NCBI GenBank assembly: GCA_965230965.1
Contig: OZ246401.1
Location: forward strand, 62,001 to 126,000
DNA: 64,000 bases
DNA from: OLB23 sp965230965
GTDB taxonomy: Bacteria > Patescibacteriota > Microgenomatia > UBA1406 > HO2-37-13b
Direction: 5' to 3'
The position numbers were made by a program, and so were the translations under genes. The notes under the pieces were generated by a model, which had not been told where the DNA came from, did no database searches, and saw only the letters and a list, made by a program, of their open reading frames with translations. Positions 26,053-34,813 of this stretch are shown here, in pieces. The first letter of the stretch is position 1. Each line of letters opens with the position of its first letter.

Positions 26053-27090
26053 GTGGTATATAGCAGAAAAACAATTAGTGGAACTATTGAAACTCGTGAC
26101 ATATGTAAAAGTACACGTATGGTGCTTGAAGAAGCAGATAAATGTGGAGTTTTGTGGGAAATTATTCCCTTTACAAGCATGTTTAAGCTCAGCTATCTTG
26201 ATAGTACTAAATTTTTTCATGGCCAAACCCCATCAGAGACCACAGAATATGCTTCGTACTGCTGTGAAAACAAAGATGTCGCCAACAGTATCTTGAGCGA
26301 TGTTGGTATTTCAATAAGCAAAGGACACTTGTTAAAGTACACAGACTCTCATAAAGATCGCAAAATGCTTTTTAACCAACTTGAAAAACCACTTGTTGTT
26401 AAACCAGCTAACTCACAACAAGGAACTAACGTATATACCAATATAAAAACCTATAATAAGTATGCTACCTCTATTAAAAATATCTACGCTCACCACAGTA
26501 AGAGAAAAGTCGATATTTTGGTTGAAGAGATGTTTATTGGTGACGAATACCGCATCCTAGCAACTCAAGATAAGATACTAAGTGTGATCAAACGCATTGC
26601 TGCCAATGTGGTTGGTGACGGGGTATCCACCATTTCAGAGCTTGCTGGCATAAAAAATCAAGATCCTATTCGATTGGAGATGTCGACCTACAAGGGAATT
26701 ACTATTGATAAAAATGTTATTTTATTCTTAAAAAAGCAGGGATTTAAGCCCTCAACTATTCTTAGTAAAGGAGAACGAGTATTTTTAAGGAACCAAGGCC
26801 CATTGGATATTAGTTTGGGCGGCGACACTATTGATGTGACCGACATGATCCATCCTAGTGTAGAGAAAATCGTAAAAAAAATTATGAAAAGTATGCCCGG
26901 TCTTGCCTTGACCGGCATTGATTATATGACAAAGGATATTAGTGCTTCTCAAACAAAACACAACTACCGAGTTATCGAAATCAATGCATCTCCAAGTCTT
27001 GACTGGAACGAATTTCCACTAGAAGGACCACGAAGAAGAATTGCTTACGAATTCTTGAAGATAATGTTTCCAAATCTGAATGTTAATTAG
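26053..27090 (+). CDS. ATP-grasp protein (GshF/cyanophycin-synthetase-like ATP-grasp domain)
   Basis: 345 residues. Family ATP-grasp ligases join a carboxylate to an amine through an acyl phosphate. From about residue 110 the sequence follows the GshF C-domain/CphA pattern: KPLVVKPANSQQGTNVY, ILVEEMFIGDEYRIL, RIAANVVGDG, a KNQDP segment, VFLRNQG..SLGGDTIDVTD and RVIEINASPSLDW (metal-binding E and N). No glutamate-cysteine ligase or Mur-ligase domain is attached, so substrates are unknown. The GTG start has GGGAG four bases upstream; an in-frame TAG at 26026 prevents extension. Bases 25991-26050 in another frame read IFGPSFPYSLKISLG, which could be a frame-shifted true N-terminus. The 3' end overlaps secA by 8 nt. 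Confidence 0.78.
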   Translation: MVYSRKTISGTIETRDICKSTRMVLEEADKCGVLWEIIPFTSMFKLSYLDSTKFFHGQTPSETTEYASYCCENKDVANSILSDVGISISKGHLLKYTDSHKDRKMLFNQLEKPLVVKPANSQQGTNVYTNIKTYNKYATSIKNIYAHHSKRKVDILVEEMFIGDEYRILATQDKILSVIKRIAANVVGDGVSTISELAGIKNQDPIRLEMSTYKGITIDKNVILFLKKQGFKPSTILSKGERVFLRNQGPLDISLGGDTIDVTDMIHPSVEKIVKKIMKSMPGLALTGIDYMTKDISASQTKHNYRVIEINASPSLDWNEFPLEGPRRRIAYEFLKIMFPNLNVN

Positions 27091-29800
27091 GGTAGTGACA
27101 CTTCTTATACTTCTTTCCTGAGCCACACCAACAAGGATCGTTGCGACCAAGTTTCTTAGAGGGAGGAGCAGCTGTTTTTAGTGCTGGTTTTGTTTCTTCG
27201 GGTTTAAATGCGCTTTGTGCTGAAGCAGCACGTAATTGCATCTTCGGACTTTCTTGCTGAGACACCTTAATATCTTGTTGGGTTTCTTCATCATTCACTT
27301 GAACAAGAAAAAGTCGTCGAACAACATCGTAATACACATCAGAAAGCAGCTTTTCAAACATGCCAAACGCCTCGTTTTTATACTCAGTCAGAGGATCCAT
27401 TTGTGCGTAGCCACGAAGATTTATGCCTTGGCGCAAATCATCAATAGCTGTAAGATGGTCTGTCCAAAAACGATCAATCGTATCAAGGAAAAGATATCGC
27501 TTAACATCAGTCCAAAGATCTTTCCCAACTTCTTTTTCACGTTTTTTTAATGTACGAGAAAATTCATCAACAACGATTTCTCTAATACTTTCCTCACCTA
27601 TTGCTGTTAAAAGTTTCTCTCCAAGCTGCTTCGATGTTGCTGGCAGTAGATTATCAAGCTCGGCAATTAATCCAGGCATGTCCGGTTCCTCACTAAGCAA
27701 CACGAAAGTATTTATGAGCGAATTAATCTGACTATCTATAGCAAGATTGATTTCTTCATCGAGACCCTCAGAATGCTCTGAACTCGATTCCAGAATGTGT
27801 CGACGCATGCCATAAAGAATTTCCCTTTGTTTGTTGAGCACATCATCATATTCAACAAGATTTTTACGCATATCAAAATTAAAACCTTCAACTTTTGCCT
27901 GTGCCTGTTCCAAAGCTTTTGAAACCATGGCATGCTCGAGTGGCTGATCTTCTGGAAGGTTGAAGAATGTCATAACCTTACTAACCTGCTCGCCGCCAAA
28001 AATACGCATTAGGTCATCCTCAAGAGAAACAAAGAATCGCGTTTCGCCGGGGTCGCCCTGGCGACCCGAACGACCGCGAAGCTGATTATCAATACGGCGA
28101 GATTCATGGCGGTCGGTACTTAACACATGCAAGCCACCAAGTTTTACGACTTCATCATGTCTCTCCTGCCATATAGCTTGCTGCTTTTTGTACTGCTCCT
28201 CCATCTGTTTAGCTGTTTTATCTGGATCGACTTGAAATTTATTTGGCGGCTCACCTCCAAGAACAATATCAACACCGCGACCCGCCATGTTCGTTGCAAG
28301 AGTCACCGCACCTTTAGTCCCAGCTTGAGAAATAATATGCGCTTCTTTTTCATGATTTTTAGCATTTAAAAGTTGATGAGGAATATTTTTCTTTTTTAGC
28401 AAGTGTGAAAGAATTTCATTCTTATCAATTGAAGCCGTCCCCACAAGCACCGGCACACCTTCGTTATGAAGTCGGGCTATCTCATCAATAACTGCAGAAA
28501 ATTTTCCTTTTTCTGTTTTATAAATGTAATCAGGAAGATCTACTCGCTTGACTGATTGGTGGGTTGGAATAACTAAGGTATCAAGTTTATATATTTTGCT
28601 AAATTCCTCAGCTTCTGTTTGGGCTGTTCCAGTCATTCCTGCAAGCTTTTCATACATACGAAAATAATTTTGGAGAGAAACAGTCGCAAGCGTTCTCGAT
28701 TCTTGTTTAATTTCTACATTTTCTTTTGCTTCAATTGCTTGGTGCAAACCTTCTGAAAAACGTCTGCCTTCTAAAAGACGACCGGTGAATTCATCCACTA
28801 TAACAACCTGCCCGTCTTTCACAATATAATCCTTATCATTCTTAAAAAGTGTTTGGGCTTTCAAGGCGGCTTCTACATGATATAGCGTTTCATAATCCTT
28901 TTCATAAATATTATCAACCCCAATCATCTTTTCGAGTTTCTCAATACCCTGCTCGGTTAAATGAGAGGTGCGCAACTTCTCATCAATGATATAGTCACCT
29001 TCACCAAGCTTATTGACCAACTGGGCATATTCATAGTAGCGCGAAACGTCTTGTTCATATGCAGATGAAATAATGTGGGGGGTACGTGCCTCATCTATAA
29101 GTACCGAATCAACCTCATCGATTATGGCATAATGAAAGTCCCTCTGTACAACTTGATCAATGGACTTTGCCATATTGTCACGCAGATAGTCAAAACCAAA
29201 TTCAGAATTAATACCATACGTTACATCAGCTTCATATCCTTCTTTGCGTGATGCTGGCTTAAGATGCAATAAGCGCCAATCTGATATATTTGCATCCTGG
29301 TATTCTGGGTCATAGACATATGTTTTATCTGAAATAATTGAAGAAACTTTAAGTCCTAATAAACTATAGACGGGACCCATCCATCCCGCATCACGACGAG
29401 CTAAATAATCATTAACAGTTACCAAATGCGCGCCTTTACCCGTCAACGCATTTAAATACAAAGGCGCAACCGCTGAGAGTGTTTTTCCTTCTCCTGTTTT
29501 TTGCTCCGCAATCTTCCCTTCATGAAGGGCTACGCCAGCAATAAGCTGTTCATCAAACTGTCGTAGTCCCAGCATTCTTCGAGAAGCCTCGCGGACTAGT
29601 GCATATGCCCATGGAAGCACTTCATTAAGTGTTTTGCCTTGAGAAAGCTCTTTTTTCAGCTTTTCAGTTTCTTTCGCAAAGTCTGCATCTTTAAGATTGC
29701 GCACATCATCCTCAAGAGCATTTATTTGGGATACAATTGTGCGTATACGGGCAATCTCTCGCTCGTTAAAGTCGAATATTTTTTTTACAAATCCAAGCAT
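27083..29800 (-). CDS. secA: Preprotein translocase ATPase SecA
   Basis: Motor that drives unfolded preproteins through SecYEG. 905 residues, full length. Walker A GEGKT near 102, VNDYLARRDAGWMG, the DEAD-type DEVDSVLIDEARTP near 225, GTASIDKNE, AGRGVDIVLGG and LRGRSGRQGDPG cover both nucleotide-binding folds. The C-terminus carries the zinc/SecB-type tail with Cys890, Cys892, Cys901 and His902 in DPCWCGSGKKYKKCH. It starts 1 nt after the serS stop, as last gene of the lysS-rdgB-serS-secA run. The 3' end overlaps the ATP-grasp gene by 8 nt. Confidence 0.97.
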   Translation of the reverse strand: MLGFVKKIFDFNEREIARIRTIVSQINALEDDVRNLKDADFAKETEKLKKELSQGKTLNEVLPWAYALVREASRRMLGLRQFDEQLIAGVALHEGKIAEQKTGEGKTLSAVAPLYLNALTGKGAHLVTVNDYLARRDAGWMGPVYSLLGLKVSSIISDKTYVYDPEYQDANISDWRLLHLKPASRKEGYEADVTYGINSEFGFDYLRDNMAKSIDQVVQRDFHYAIIDEVDSVLIDEARTPHIISSAYEQDVSRYYEYAQLVNKLGEGDYIIDEKLRTSHLTEQGIEKLEKMIGVDNIYEKDYETLYHVEAALKAQTLFKNDKDYIVKDGQVVIVDEFTGRLLEGRRFSEGLHQAIEAKENVEIKQESRTLATVSLQNYFRMYEKLAGMTGTAQTEAEEFSKIYKLDTLVIPTHQSVKRVDLPDYIYKTEKGKFSAVIDEIARLHNEGVPVLVGTASIDKNEILSHLLKKKNIPHQLLNAKNHEKEAHIISQAGTKGAVTLATNMAGRGVDIVLGGEPPNKFQVDPDKTAKQMEEQYKKQQAIWQERHDEVVKLGGLHVLSTDRHESRRIDNQLRGRSGRQGDPGETRFFVSLEDDLMRIFGGEQVSKVMTFFNLPEDQPLEHAMVSKALEQAQAKVEGFNFDMRKNLVEYDDVLNKQREILYGMRRHILESSSEHSEGLDEEINLAIDSQINSLINTFVLLSEEPDMPGLIAELDNLLPATSKQLGEKLLTAIGEESIREIVVDEFSRTLKKREKEVGKDLWTDVKRYLFLDTIDRFWTDHLTAIDDLRQGINLRGYAQMDPLTEYKNEAFGMFEKLLSDVYYDVVRRLFLVQVNDEETQQDIKVSQQESPKMQLRAASAQSAFKPEETKPALKTAAPPSKKLGRNDPCWCGSGKKYKKCHYPN

Positions 29801-29801
29801 A

Positions 29802-31058
29802 TCAGTGAGGTTTTATTGTATCAAATCCGACAAGGGGTTGGAGGACTTTCGGTACTTTTACACTTCCATCTTCTTGTTGATTGTGTTCCAAAATAGCTAT
29901 TAAAGGACGCGTAGAAGCAATTGCCGTATCATTAAGAGTATAGCAATATTCTATCTCCCCGTTGTCTTTTTTATAACGAATCTTTAATCTTCTTGCTTGA
30001 AAATCGCCCATAATTGAATTCGAGGCAACTTCACGATAGGCATTCTCTGAAGGAATCCAAACCTCTGTATCATATTTGAGCATTTGTGGTTCCCCCATGT
30101 CTCCCGTACACATCAAGAGTACATGATAAGGAAGCTCCAAATCTTGAAATATTTCCTCTGTATTTTGCTGTAGCTCTTCATGAAGTTTGCGCGCCTCATC
30201 TATATCGTTTCTAGCAATAATAACCTGTTCAATCTTCCAGAATTCATGAACCCTGAGAATTCCCTTTGTATCTTTTCCATAGGCTCCCGCCTCTCTACGA
30301 TAACAAGGAGACATGGCAACAAATTTCTTTGGAAGATCTTTCTCATTAAGAATTTCATCACTATGTAAGGCTGTGACAGGAATTTCAGCAGTACCTGCAA
30401 GATATGCATCACTGTCCTGATTTAACTGATACACATCTTCTGCTCTTCCCCAAGGAAAATGTGCTGAGCCAAACAGGGTAAATTCTTTGACAATCGCAGG
30501 TGGCAATACTGGCGTATAACCTTTTCCAACAAGCTTCATAAAGGCATATTGCATTATTGCAACTTGCAATACTGCTAACTCATTCATTAAAAAATACCCA
30601 CGGAAGCCAGATATTTTGGACCCTCTTTCCATATCAATAAGCTGTAGCGACTCAGCAAGTTCGCTATGAGATTTTGGCGTAAAGTTAAACTGCGGAATGG
30701 TTCCCCATGTTTTGATTTCTTTATTGCCGCTTTCATCTTTTCCAACAGGCACCTCATCTAAAACCACATTAGGAACAAAGAGCATAAGTGTATTAAACTC
30801 TTTTTCCACAGGTTCAAGTTCTGCTTCTATACCTTTTAAATCTTCCTTAATGCGCTTACCCTCTTCTCGCGCTGCTTCAACATTGCCCTGTTTAGCAAGC
30901 TCATTTCTTTTTTGTCGAAGTTCCTGAGCTTCTGTCATAAGCTCCTTTCGTCTGTCATCAAGCTCTAATAGCTTGTCAATATCAAAAGGTCTGTTTTTAT
31001 TTACAGCTGTTTCTTGAACTTGATCCTTATTATTGCGAATAAAATCAATCGATAACAT
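29802..31058 (-). CDS. serS: Seryl-tRNA synthetase
   Basis: Charges tRNA-Ser and tRNA-Sec-type substrates. 418 residues. The N-terminal helical hairpin (coiled coil, residues about 30-100, rich in E, K and R) that recognises the long variable arm is clear. The catalytic domain has class II motif 1 around RGSKISGFRGYFL, motif 2 near SPCYRREAGAYGKDTKGILRVHEF, and motif 3 near NDTAIASTRPLIAILE. It overlaps rdgB upstream by 14 nt and is 1 nt from secA. Confidence 0.96.
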   Translation of the reverse strand: MLSIDFIRNNKDQVQETAVNKNRPFDIDKLLELDDRRKELMTEAQELRQKRNELAKQGNVEAAREEGKRIKEDLKGIEAELEPVEKEFNTLMLFVPNVVLDEVPVGKDESGNKEIKTWGTIPQFNFTPKSHSELAESLQLIDMERGSKISGFRGYFLMNELAVLQVAIMQYAFMKLVGKGYTPVLPPAIVKEFTLFGSAHFPWGRAEDVYQLNQDSDAYLAGTAEIPVTALHSDEILNEKDLPKKFVAMSPCYRREAGAYGKDTKGILRVHEFWKIEQVIIARNDIDEARKLHEELQQNTEEIFQDLELPYHVLLMCTGDMGEPQMLKYDTEVWIPSENAYREVASNSIMGDFQARRLKIRYKKDNGEIEYCYTLNDTAIASTRPLIAILEHNQQEDGSVKVPKVLQPLVGFDTIKPH

Positions 31059-31665
31059 GTTTTATTTTTGTGACAAGTTTTCTAACTGCTTTGTCTCTAT
31101 GATTATACAACTCATGCTCCTCAGGTGTAAGCTGATCGTAATATTTACCGTTTTTATGAACAAAGAGCGCACGCATAGGAAATCCATTGGTTTCATAATT
31201 TTTTAATGCAGTTTCGGCAATATAACCTTCCGTTTGTCCTGATTCTTGTATAAAATTCTTTCCATCAAAGTAGGTGACACATGTTGCAAAGACTGTTTTA
31301 CGTTCTTCTTGGCCTTTAAGATGTGCCATTCGGCGCAGAACATACTCGATAATTTCCTGGTCGGTTGCATCATCTTTTCCTATCCAGCGACGAGTATATA
31401 CACCAGGTTCGTTATTAAGTCGTTCAATCATAATGCCACCGTCATCGCCAATAGTTGGGAGTTGTGAAGCGCTGTAAAAAAACTCAGCCTTAATACGCGA
31501 ATTTTCTTCGAACGTCGTTCCTATTTCATCTGCATCAGTAGGAATACTTAATTGCTCGGGTATTAAGAATTCAAAATCAATATCTTGCACTTTGCCTTCC
31601 ACAGAAAAAGAACGAATCATGTCTTTTTGCTTTGCCGGATTATGAGTACCAATAAAGAGTTTCAT
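31045..31665 (-). CDS. rdgB: Non-canonical purine NTP pyrophosphatase (RdgB/HAM1 family)
   Basis: House-cleaning enzyme that hydrolyses dITP/XTP to monophosphates, keeping deaminated purines out of nucleic acids. 206 residues: the N-terminal phosphate-binding THNPAKQKDM (usual form T.N..K..E), the TFEENSRIKAEFF helix, the metal/base site GDDGGIMIERLNNEPGVYTRRW, and a C-terminal HRDKAVRKL helix in place of SHR..A. Three gaps relative to bacterial RdgB suggest a divergent member. It sits between lysS-HD and serS in the operon, 9 nt after the former. Confidence 0.86.
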   Translation of the reverse strand: MKLFIGTHNPAKQKDMIRSFSVEGKVQDIDFEFLIPEQLSIPTDADEIGTTFEENSRIKAEFFYSASQLPTIGDDGGIMIERLNNEPGVYTRRWIGKDDATDQEIIEYVLRRMAHLKGQEERKTVFATCVTYFDGKNFIQESGQTEGYIAETALKNYETNGFPMRALFVHKNGKYYDQLTPEEHELYNHRDKAVRKLVTKIKHVID

Positions 31666-31674
31666 ATGAAAAGC

Positions 31675-33750
31675 TTATAAGCCAAGATCGTCAGAGATGC
31701 TCTGCATTGCAGAGAGCGTAAGAGCAACGAAATCTTCTAGCTTAATACCAAGCTTTTCTTCACAAAGTTTTATTTGCTCGCGATCAACAGGGCGGGCAAA
31801 TGCAATTTGCGAGAATTTTTTGATGACAGATTCGGTTGTAACCGAGGCAAGTTTTTTCTCGGGTCGCACAAGTGCAACAGCGACAATAAATCCTGTCAAT
31901 TCGTCACAGGTATACAGTGACCATTCCATGAGTGAAGATGGCTCGCGATAACCGTTATGATGATGATTGTGAGTAAATATGCAGTTAATAAGCTGTTCCG
32001 AATCTTCACCAGCTTCTTTAATCCATTGGACAGTTTTATGTGTATGCTGCGTGGGATCAGCTTGTGTTTCTTCCCAATCAGCATCGTGCAAAAGGCCTGC
32101 CATTTTCCAGCTTGTCACATCGCCACCAAGCTTTTCAGCAAGTGCGCCCATAGTCGCTTCAACTGCCTTGCAATGATTTATTAAATTGCGATTTTTCAAA
32201 TGTGCTTGCAATATCTCTAACGCCTGGTCGCGTGTTATTTTTAATGGCACGGCCACTTCTGCAACTTTTTTTACCTGAGGTGTGCCGTGTGCAGTTGCTG
32301 TCGCTACCTCAGGGCGCACAGTAGGGAATAAAATTGTTTCTTTAATACTGTGCTGACCTGCCAAAAATGCCACCAAACGATCAATGCCCATGCCCCATCC
32401 AGCAGTTGGTGGCATACCATAAGAGAGCGCCTCAATATAATCTTCATCAAGAACTTGGTAATCTTCACCGCCGCGCTCAGCCAGTTTCATTTCTTCTTCC
32501 CAGCGCGCTTTTTGATCTGTCGGGTCATTGAGCTCGTTATATGCGTTAATCATTTCCATGCCATTAATAAGAAGCTGGAAGCTTGCTGACTTTGTCGGAT
32601 CTTTTTCGCTGGCCTTCGCAAGAGCTTTTATCTCCAAAGGATACTCAGTAACGAACATTGGTCCTTTCAAATGTGGACGCACATGTTTTTTGTATAGCTC
32701 ATCAAGCATTTGGCCATAACCCACAACCTTTTCGTCGAGAAGTTTTTGCTCATCCACTATTTTTTGCAGTTTTTCTTCATTTGGATATTCATTAATATCT
32801 AATTTTAGATATTCAATAAAAAGCTCTCGATAGGTCTTTCTTTCCCATGGAGATGAAAAATCGTATGACTGACCTTCAGATTCGACTGTTAGACTACCAT
32901 TCACTTCTTGCACAACATACGTCAACATTTCTTCTGTAAACTTCATTAAATCTTCATAATCTGCATATGCCCAGTAAAACTCTAGCATCGTAAATTCTGG
33001 ATTATGGGCTCGACTAAACCCTTCATTGCGAAAATTCTTTCCTAATTCATACACTTTTTCAAAGCCACCGACAAGAAGTCTTTTCAAGTAAAGTTCAACA
33101 GCAATACGCAGATAAAAATCAGATTCGAGTGCATTGTAATGCGTAATGAATGGTTTTGCGTAGGCTCCACCATACAATGGTTGCAAAACCGGCGTTTCAA
33201 CTTCTAGAAAATTATGCTTGTCTAAATATTCTCGCAAAAGGCTAATAACTTTTGAACGCATAAGGAAAATCTCTTTGACATGCGGATTCATTTGAAGATC
33301 AAGATATCTTTTTCGATATCGTGTTTCAATATCTTTTAATCCATACCATTCGTTTGGTAAAGGAAGTACAGATTTAGTTAGAAGCGTATACTCATTTGGA
33401 ATAATGGAGATTTCGCCTGTTGAGGTTTTTCCGACAGTACCTTTCAAACCAATGATATCGCCCGCATCAAGCAATTTAAGATTGGTATATGCATCCTCAG
33501 ACAAGGCTTCTTTATTAAAAAATACTTGTATTTCACCACTGGCATCTTTTATATCGGCGAATGTAATATTTCCATGAGTACGAAGCGATGTAATTTTACC
33601 GGCAGTTTGTATTTCTTTTCCTTCGGATACAAGCACTTCGGCAATGGTATGTTGCTTATCAAATTTAGATGCATAGGGATTCCATCCAAGAGCCCTAATT
33701 TTTTCGAGTTTTTCTAAACTATTTTTGCGAATTTCATCGATTTGCGCCAT
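31675..33750 (-). CDS. lysS: Lysyl-tRNA synthetase (class II) fused to a C-terminal HD domain
   Basis: 691 residues, about 190 longer than ordinary class II LysRS. Residues 1-485 are complete LysRS: OB-fold anticodon domain (ITSLRTHGNITFADIKDASGEI), motif 1 near 165-190, motif 2 FRNEGFSRAHNPEFTMLEFYWA, and motif 3 ending GMGIDRLVAFLAGQHSIKETILFP. From about 505 an HD-superfamily domain follows: NHCKAVEATMGAL, then the metal-binding LLHDADWE near 555, THKTVQWI and a FTHNHHHNGY segment, with CDELTGFIVAVALVRP further on. HD domains are usually phosphohydrolases. The substrate is unknown, and a (p)ppGpp, Ap4A or nucleotide role tied to aminoacylation is only a guess. First gene of the operon; -10 TATAAT lies 13 nt before the ATG. 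Confidence 0.93.
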   Translation of the reverse strand: MAQIDEIRKNSLEKLEKIRALGWNPYASKFDKQHTIAEVLVSEGKEIQTAGKITSLRTHGNITFADIKDASGEIQVFFNKEALSEDAYTNLKLLDAGDIIGLKGTVGKTSTGEISIIPNEYTLLTKSVLPLPNEWYGLKDIETRYRKRYLDLQMNPHVKEIFLMRSKVISLLREYLDKHNFLEVETPVLQPLYGGAYAKPFITHYNALESDFYLRIAVELYLKRLLVGGFEKVYELGKNFRNEGFSRAHNPEFTMLEFYWAYADYEDLMKFTEEMLTYVVQEVNGSLTVESEGQSYDFSSPWERKTYRELFIEYLKLDINEYPNEEKLQKIVDEQKLLDEKVVGYGQMLDELYKKHVRPHLKGPMFVTEYPLEIKALAKASEKDPTKSASFQLLINGMEMINAYNELNDPTDQKARWEEEMKLAERGGEDYQVLDEDYIEALSYGMPPTAGWGMGIDRLVAFLAGQHSIKETILFPTVRPEVATATAHGTPQVKKVAEVAVPLKITRDQALEILQAHLKNRNLINHCKAVEATMGALAEKLGGDVTSWKMAGLLHDADWEETQADPTQHTHKTVQWIKEAGEDSEQLINCIFTHNHHHNGYREPSSLMEWSLYTCDELTGFIVAVALVRPEKKLASVTTESVIKKFSQIAFARPVDREQIKLCEEKLGIKLEDFVALTLSAMQSISDDLGL

Positions 33751-33782
33751 ATATTTAATGTGAATTATAACGTATTAGGTAT

Positions 33783-33807
33783 AAAAAAACCCCGCCTTAT
33801 TGCGGGG
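33783..33807 (-). terminator. Rho-independent terminator after greA
   Basis: On the minus strand the stem CCCCGC/GCGGGG with a 6-nt loop is followed by seven T residues (positions 33789-33783). It separates greA from the lysS operon. Confidence 0.88.
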
Positions 33808-33835
33808 CTTCAGATGCTCACAAGAGCATTAAGCC

Positions 33836-34297
33836 CTAGTCTATCTTAACTACTTTATAGGTAACACTTCCTGCTGGAATCTCGACGCTGACCGTTGAAC
33901 CGACTTTTGCACCTAACAGCGCTTTACCGATTGGAGATGATTCTGAAATCTTGCCTGCCGATATATCGGCCTCAAACTCACCAACGATATGATATAAATC
34001 TTCACCTTCGTCAGTTTTGACTAATACTTTGTTACCAATCTGAACTGTTGATTCTCCTGCATGATGTTCAACAATGTGCGCATTTTGAACGATTTGTTCA
34101 ATCTCCATAATGCGACTATCAATTAAACCAAGATCATCTTTTGCAGCGGTATATTCACTATTCTCAGAAAGATCACCCATTGCTCGAGCTGTAGAAAGTC
34201 GCTTTACGGCTTCTGGGCGTTTTTGATTTTTCAGTTCGTCAACCTCTTTGAGGAGTTTGTCGTAGCCTTCTTGTGATAAATTGTATTGATCAGACAT
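33836..34297 (-). CDS. greA: Transcription elongation factor GreA
   Basis: Binds RNA polymerase through the secondary channel and stimulates cleavage of backtracked transcripts. 153 residues, standard length. An N-terminal coiled coil carries the acidic tip (GDLSENSEYTAAKDDLGLIDSRI, with D and E at the tip), followed by the FKBP-like C-domain (VGSTVSVEIPAGSVTYKVV, SPIGKALLGAKVG). It is a monocistronic unit with a consensus promoter (TTGACA/N17/TATAGT) and a terminator-like hairpin in its short leader. Confidence 0.96.
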   Translation of the reverse strand: MSDQYNLSQEGYDKLLKEVDELKNQKRPEAVKRLSTARAMGDLSENSEYTAAKDDLGLIDSRIMEIEQIVQNAHIVEHHAGESTVQIGNKVLVKTDEGEDLYHIVGEFEADISAGKISESSPIGKALLGAKVGSTVSVEIPAGSVTYKVVKID

Positions 34298-34303
34298 ATA
34301 TAC

Positions 34304-34328
34304 AAAAAAATAAGGCTGGAAGGCCTTA
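34304..34328 (-). promoter_or_regulatory. Terminator-like hairpin in the greA leader (attenuator candidate)
   Basis: On the minus strand TAAGGC-CTTCCA-GCCTTA (34328-34311) forms a 6-bp stem with 6-nt loop, directly followed by seven T residues (34310-34304) and then the greA ATG 7 nt later. With a start near 34332 the leader would be little more than this hairpin. Premature termination would yield an RNA of about 25-30 nt. The E. coli greA leader also contains a terminator giving short GraL RNAs (established knowledge); here the role is inferred. Confidence 0.6.
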
Positions 34329-34338
34329 ATAACTTTTA

Positions 34339-34367
34339 ACTATACTACACCCCCTATTAATTGTCAA
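34339..34367 (-). promoter_or_regulatory. Sigma70-type promoter of greA
   Basis: TTGACA at 34367-34362, a 17-nt spacer and TATAGT at 34344-34339, all on the minus strand. This is among the closest consensus matches in the window. Confidence 0.8.
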
Positions 34368-34418
34368 ATTATGGTATAAGAAAATTAAAAACTTTGAACT
34401 CGAAAAAGACTGTTGTGA

Positions 34419-34447
34419 TTGTCTAATTGCCTAATGCGTGCTAGAAT
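34419..34447 (+). promoter_or_regulatory. Promoter of small cassette gene 2
   Basis: TTGTCT at 34419-34424, a 17-nt spacer and TAGAAT at 34442-34447. The -35 and following AAT, and the -10 plus ACTAT downstream, match the promoter of cassette 3 at 34760-34788. Confidence 0.65.
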
Positions 34448-34471
34448 ACTATGGGGACAAGGTGGATTTCA

Positions 34472-34666
34472 ATGCCGACTGAAGCACAGGTCTCATATTG
34501 CCGGGTACTCGCTTCCAGCGCCCATCCTGGAAAGTGGTTTATCCGGTTGTACACAGAAGGGAATACCGTCATAGGAGCCCTTGAGCACAACGGCACCAAG
34601 TTCTTTGCGAGCGAAGCCTTGGCTCGTCAAATCGCAGAGGATCAAGGCATCACAATAGTCGAATAG
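34472..34666 (+). CDS. Small orphan protein, cassette 2
   Basis: 64 residues from ATG 34472. The longer frame from 34451 would start at the predicted transcription start and has no counterpart in the sister cassette. The protein reads as strand-rich (YCRVLASS, KWFIRLYTEGNTVIGALEH) and then FFASEALARQIAEDQGITIVE, the same F.SE..AR..AE..G..IV tail as the gene at 18542. No known catalytic motif. Base composition appears higher in G and C than adjacent genes. It has its own promoter and terminator. A DUF2188-like fold is a guess; function unknown. Confidence 0.6.
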   Translation: MPTEAQVSYCRVLASSAHPGKWFIRLYTEGNTVIGALEHNGTKFFASEALARQIAEDQGITIVE

Positions 34667-34685
34667 CGTCGCGATTGCGACGTAG

Positions 34686-34729
34686 GCAGGCGATGTCATA
34701 TGTCCCCAACCATCGCCTGCTTTCTTTTT
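34686..34729 (+). terminator. Terminator of small cassette 2
   Basis: A perfect 10-bp stem GCAGGCGATG (34686-34695) / CATCGCCTGC (34711-34720) with a 15-nt loop, followed by TTTCTTTTT. The stem sequence is nearly the same as in the terminator of cassette 3. Confidence 0.85.
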
Positions 34730-34759
34730 AATTTCTATCAGATACTTAGGTCTTCACAG

Positions 34760-34788
34760 TTGTCCAATCTCATATTTCATGGTAAAAT
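34760..34788 (+). promoter_or_regulatory. Promoter of small cassette gene 3
   Basis: TTGTCC at 34760-34765, a 17-nt spacer and TAAAAT at 34783-34788, followed by ACTATAGG and ACAAAGTG as in cassette 2. The leader carries GAGGAAG three bases before the ATG at 34814. Confidence 0.68.
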
Positions 34789-34813
34789 ACTATAGGCACA
34801 AAGTGAGGAAGAA

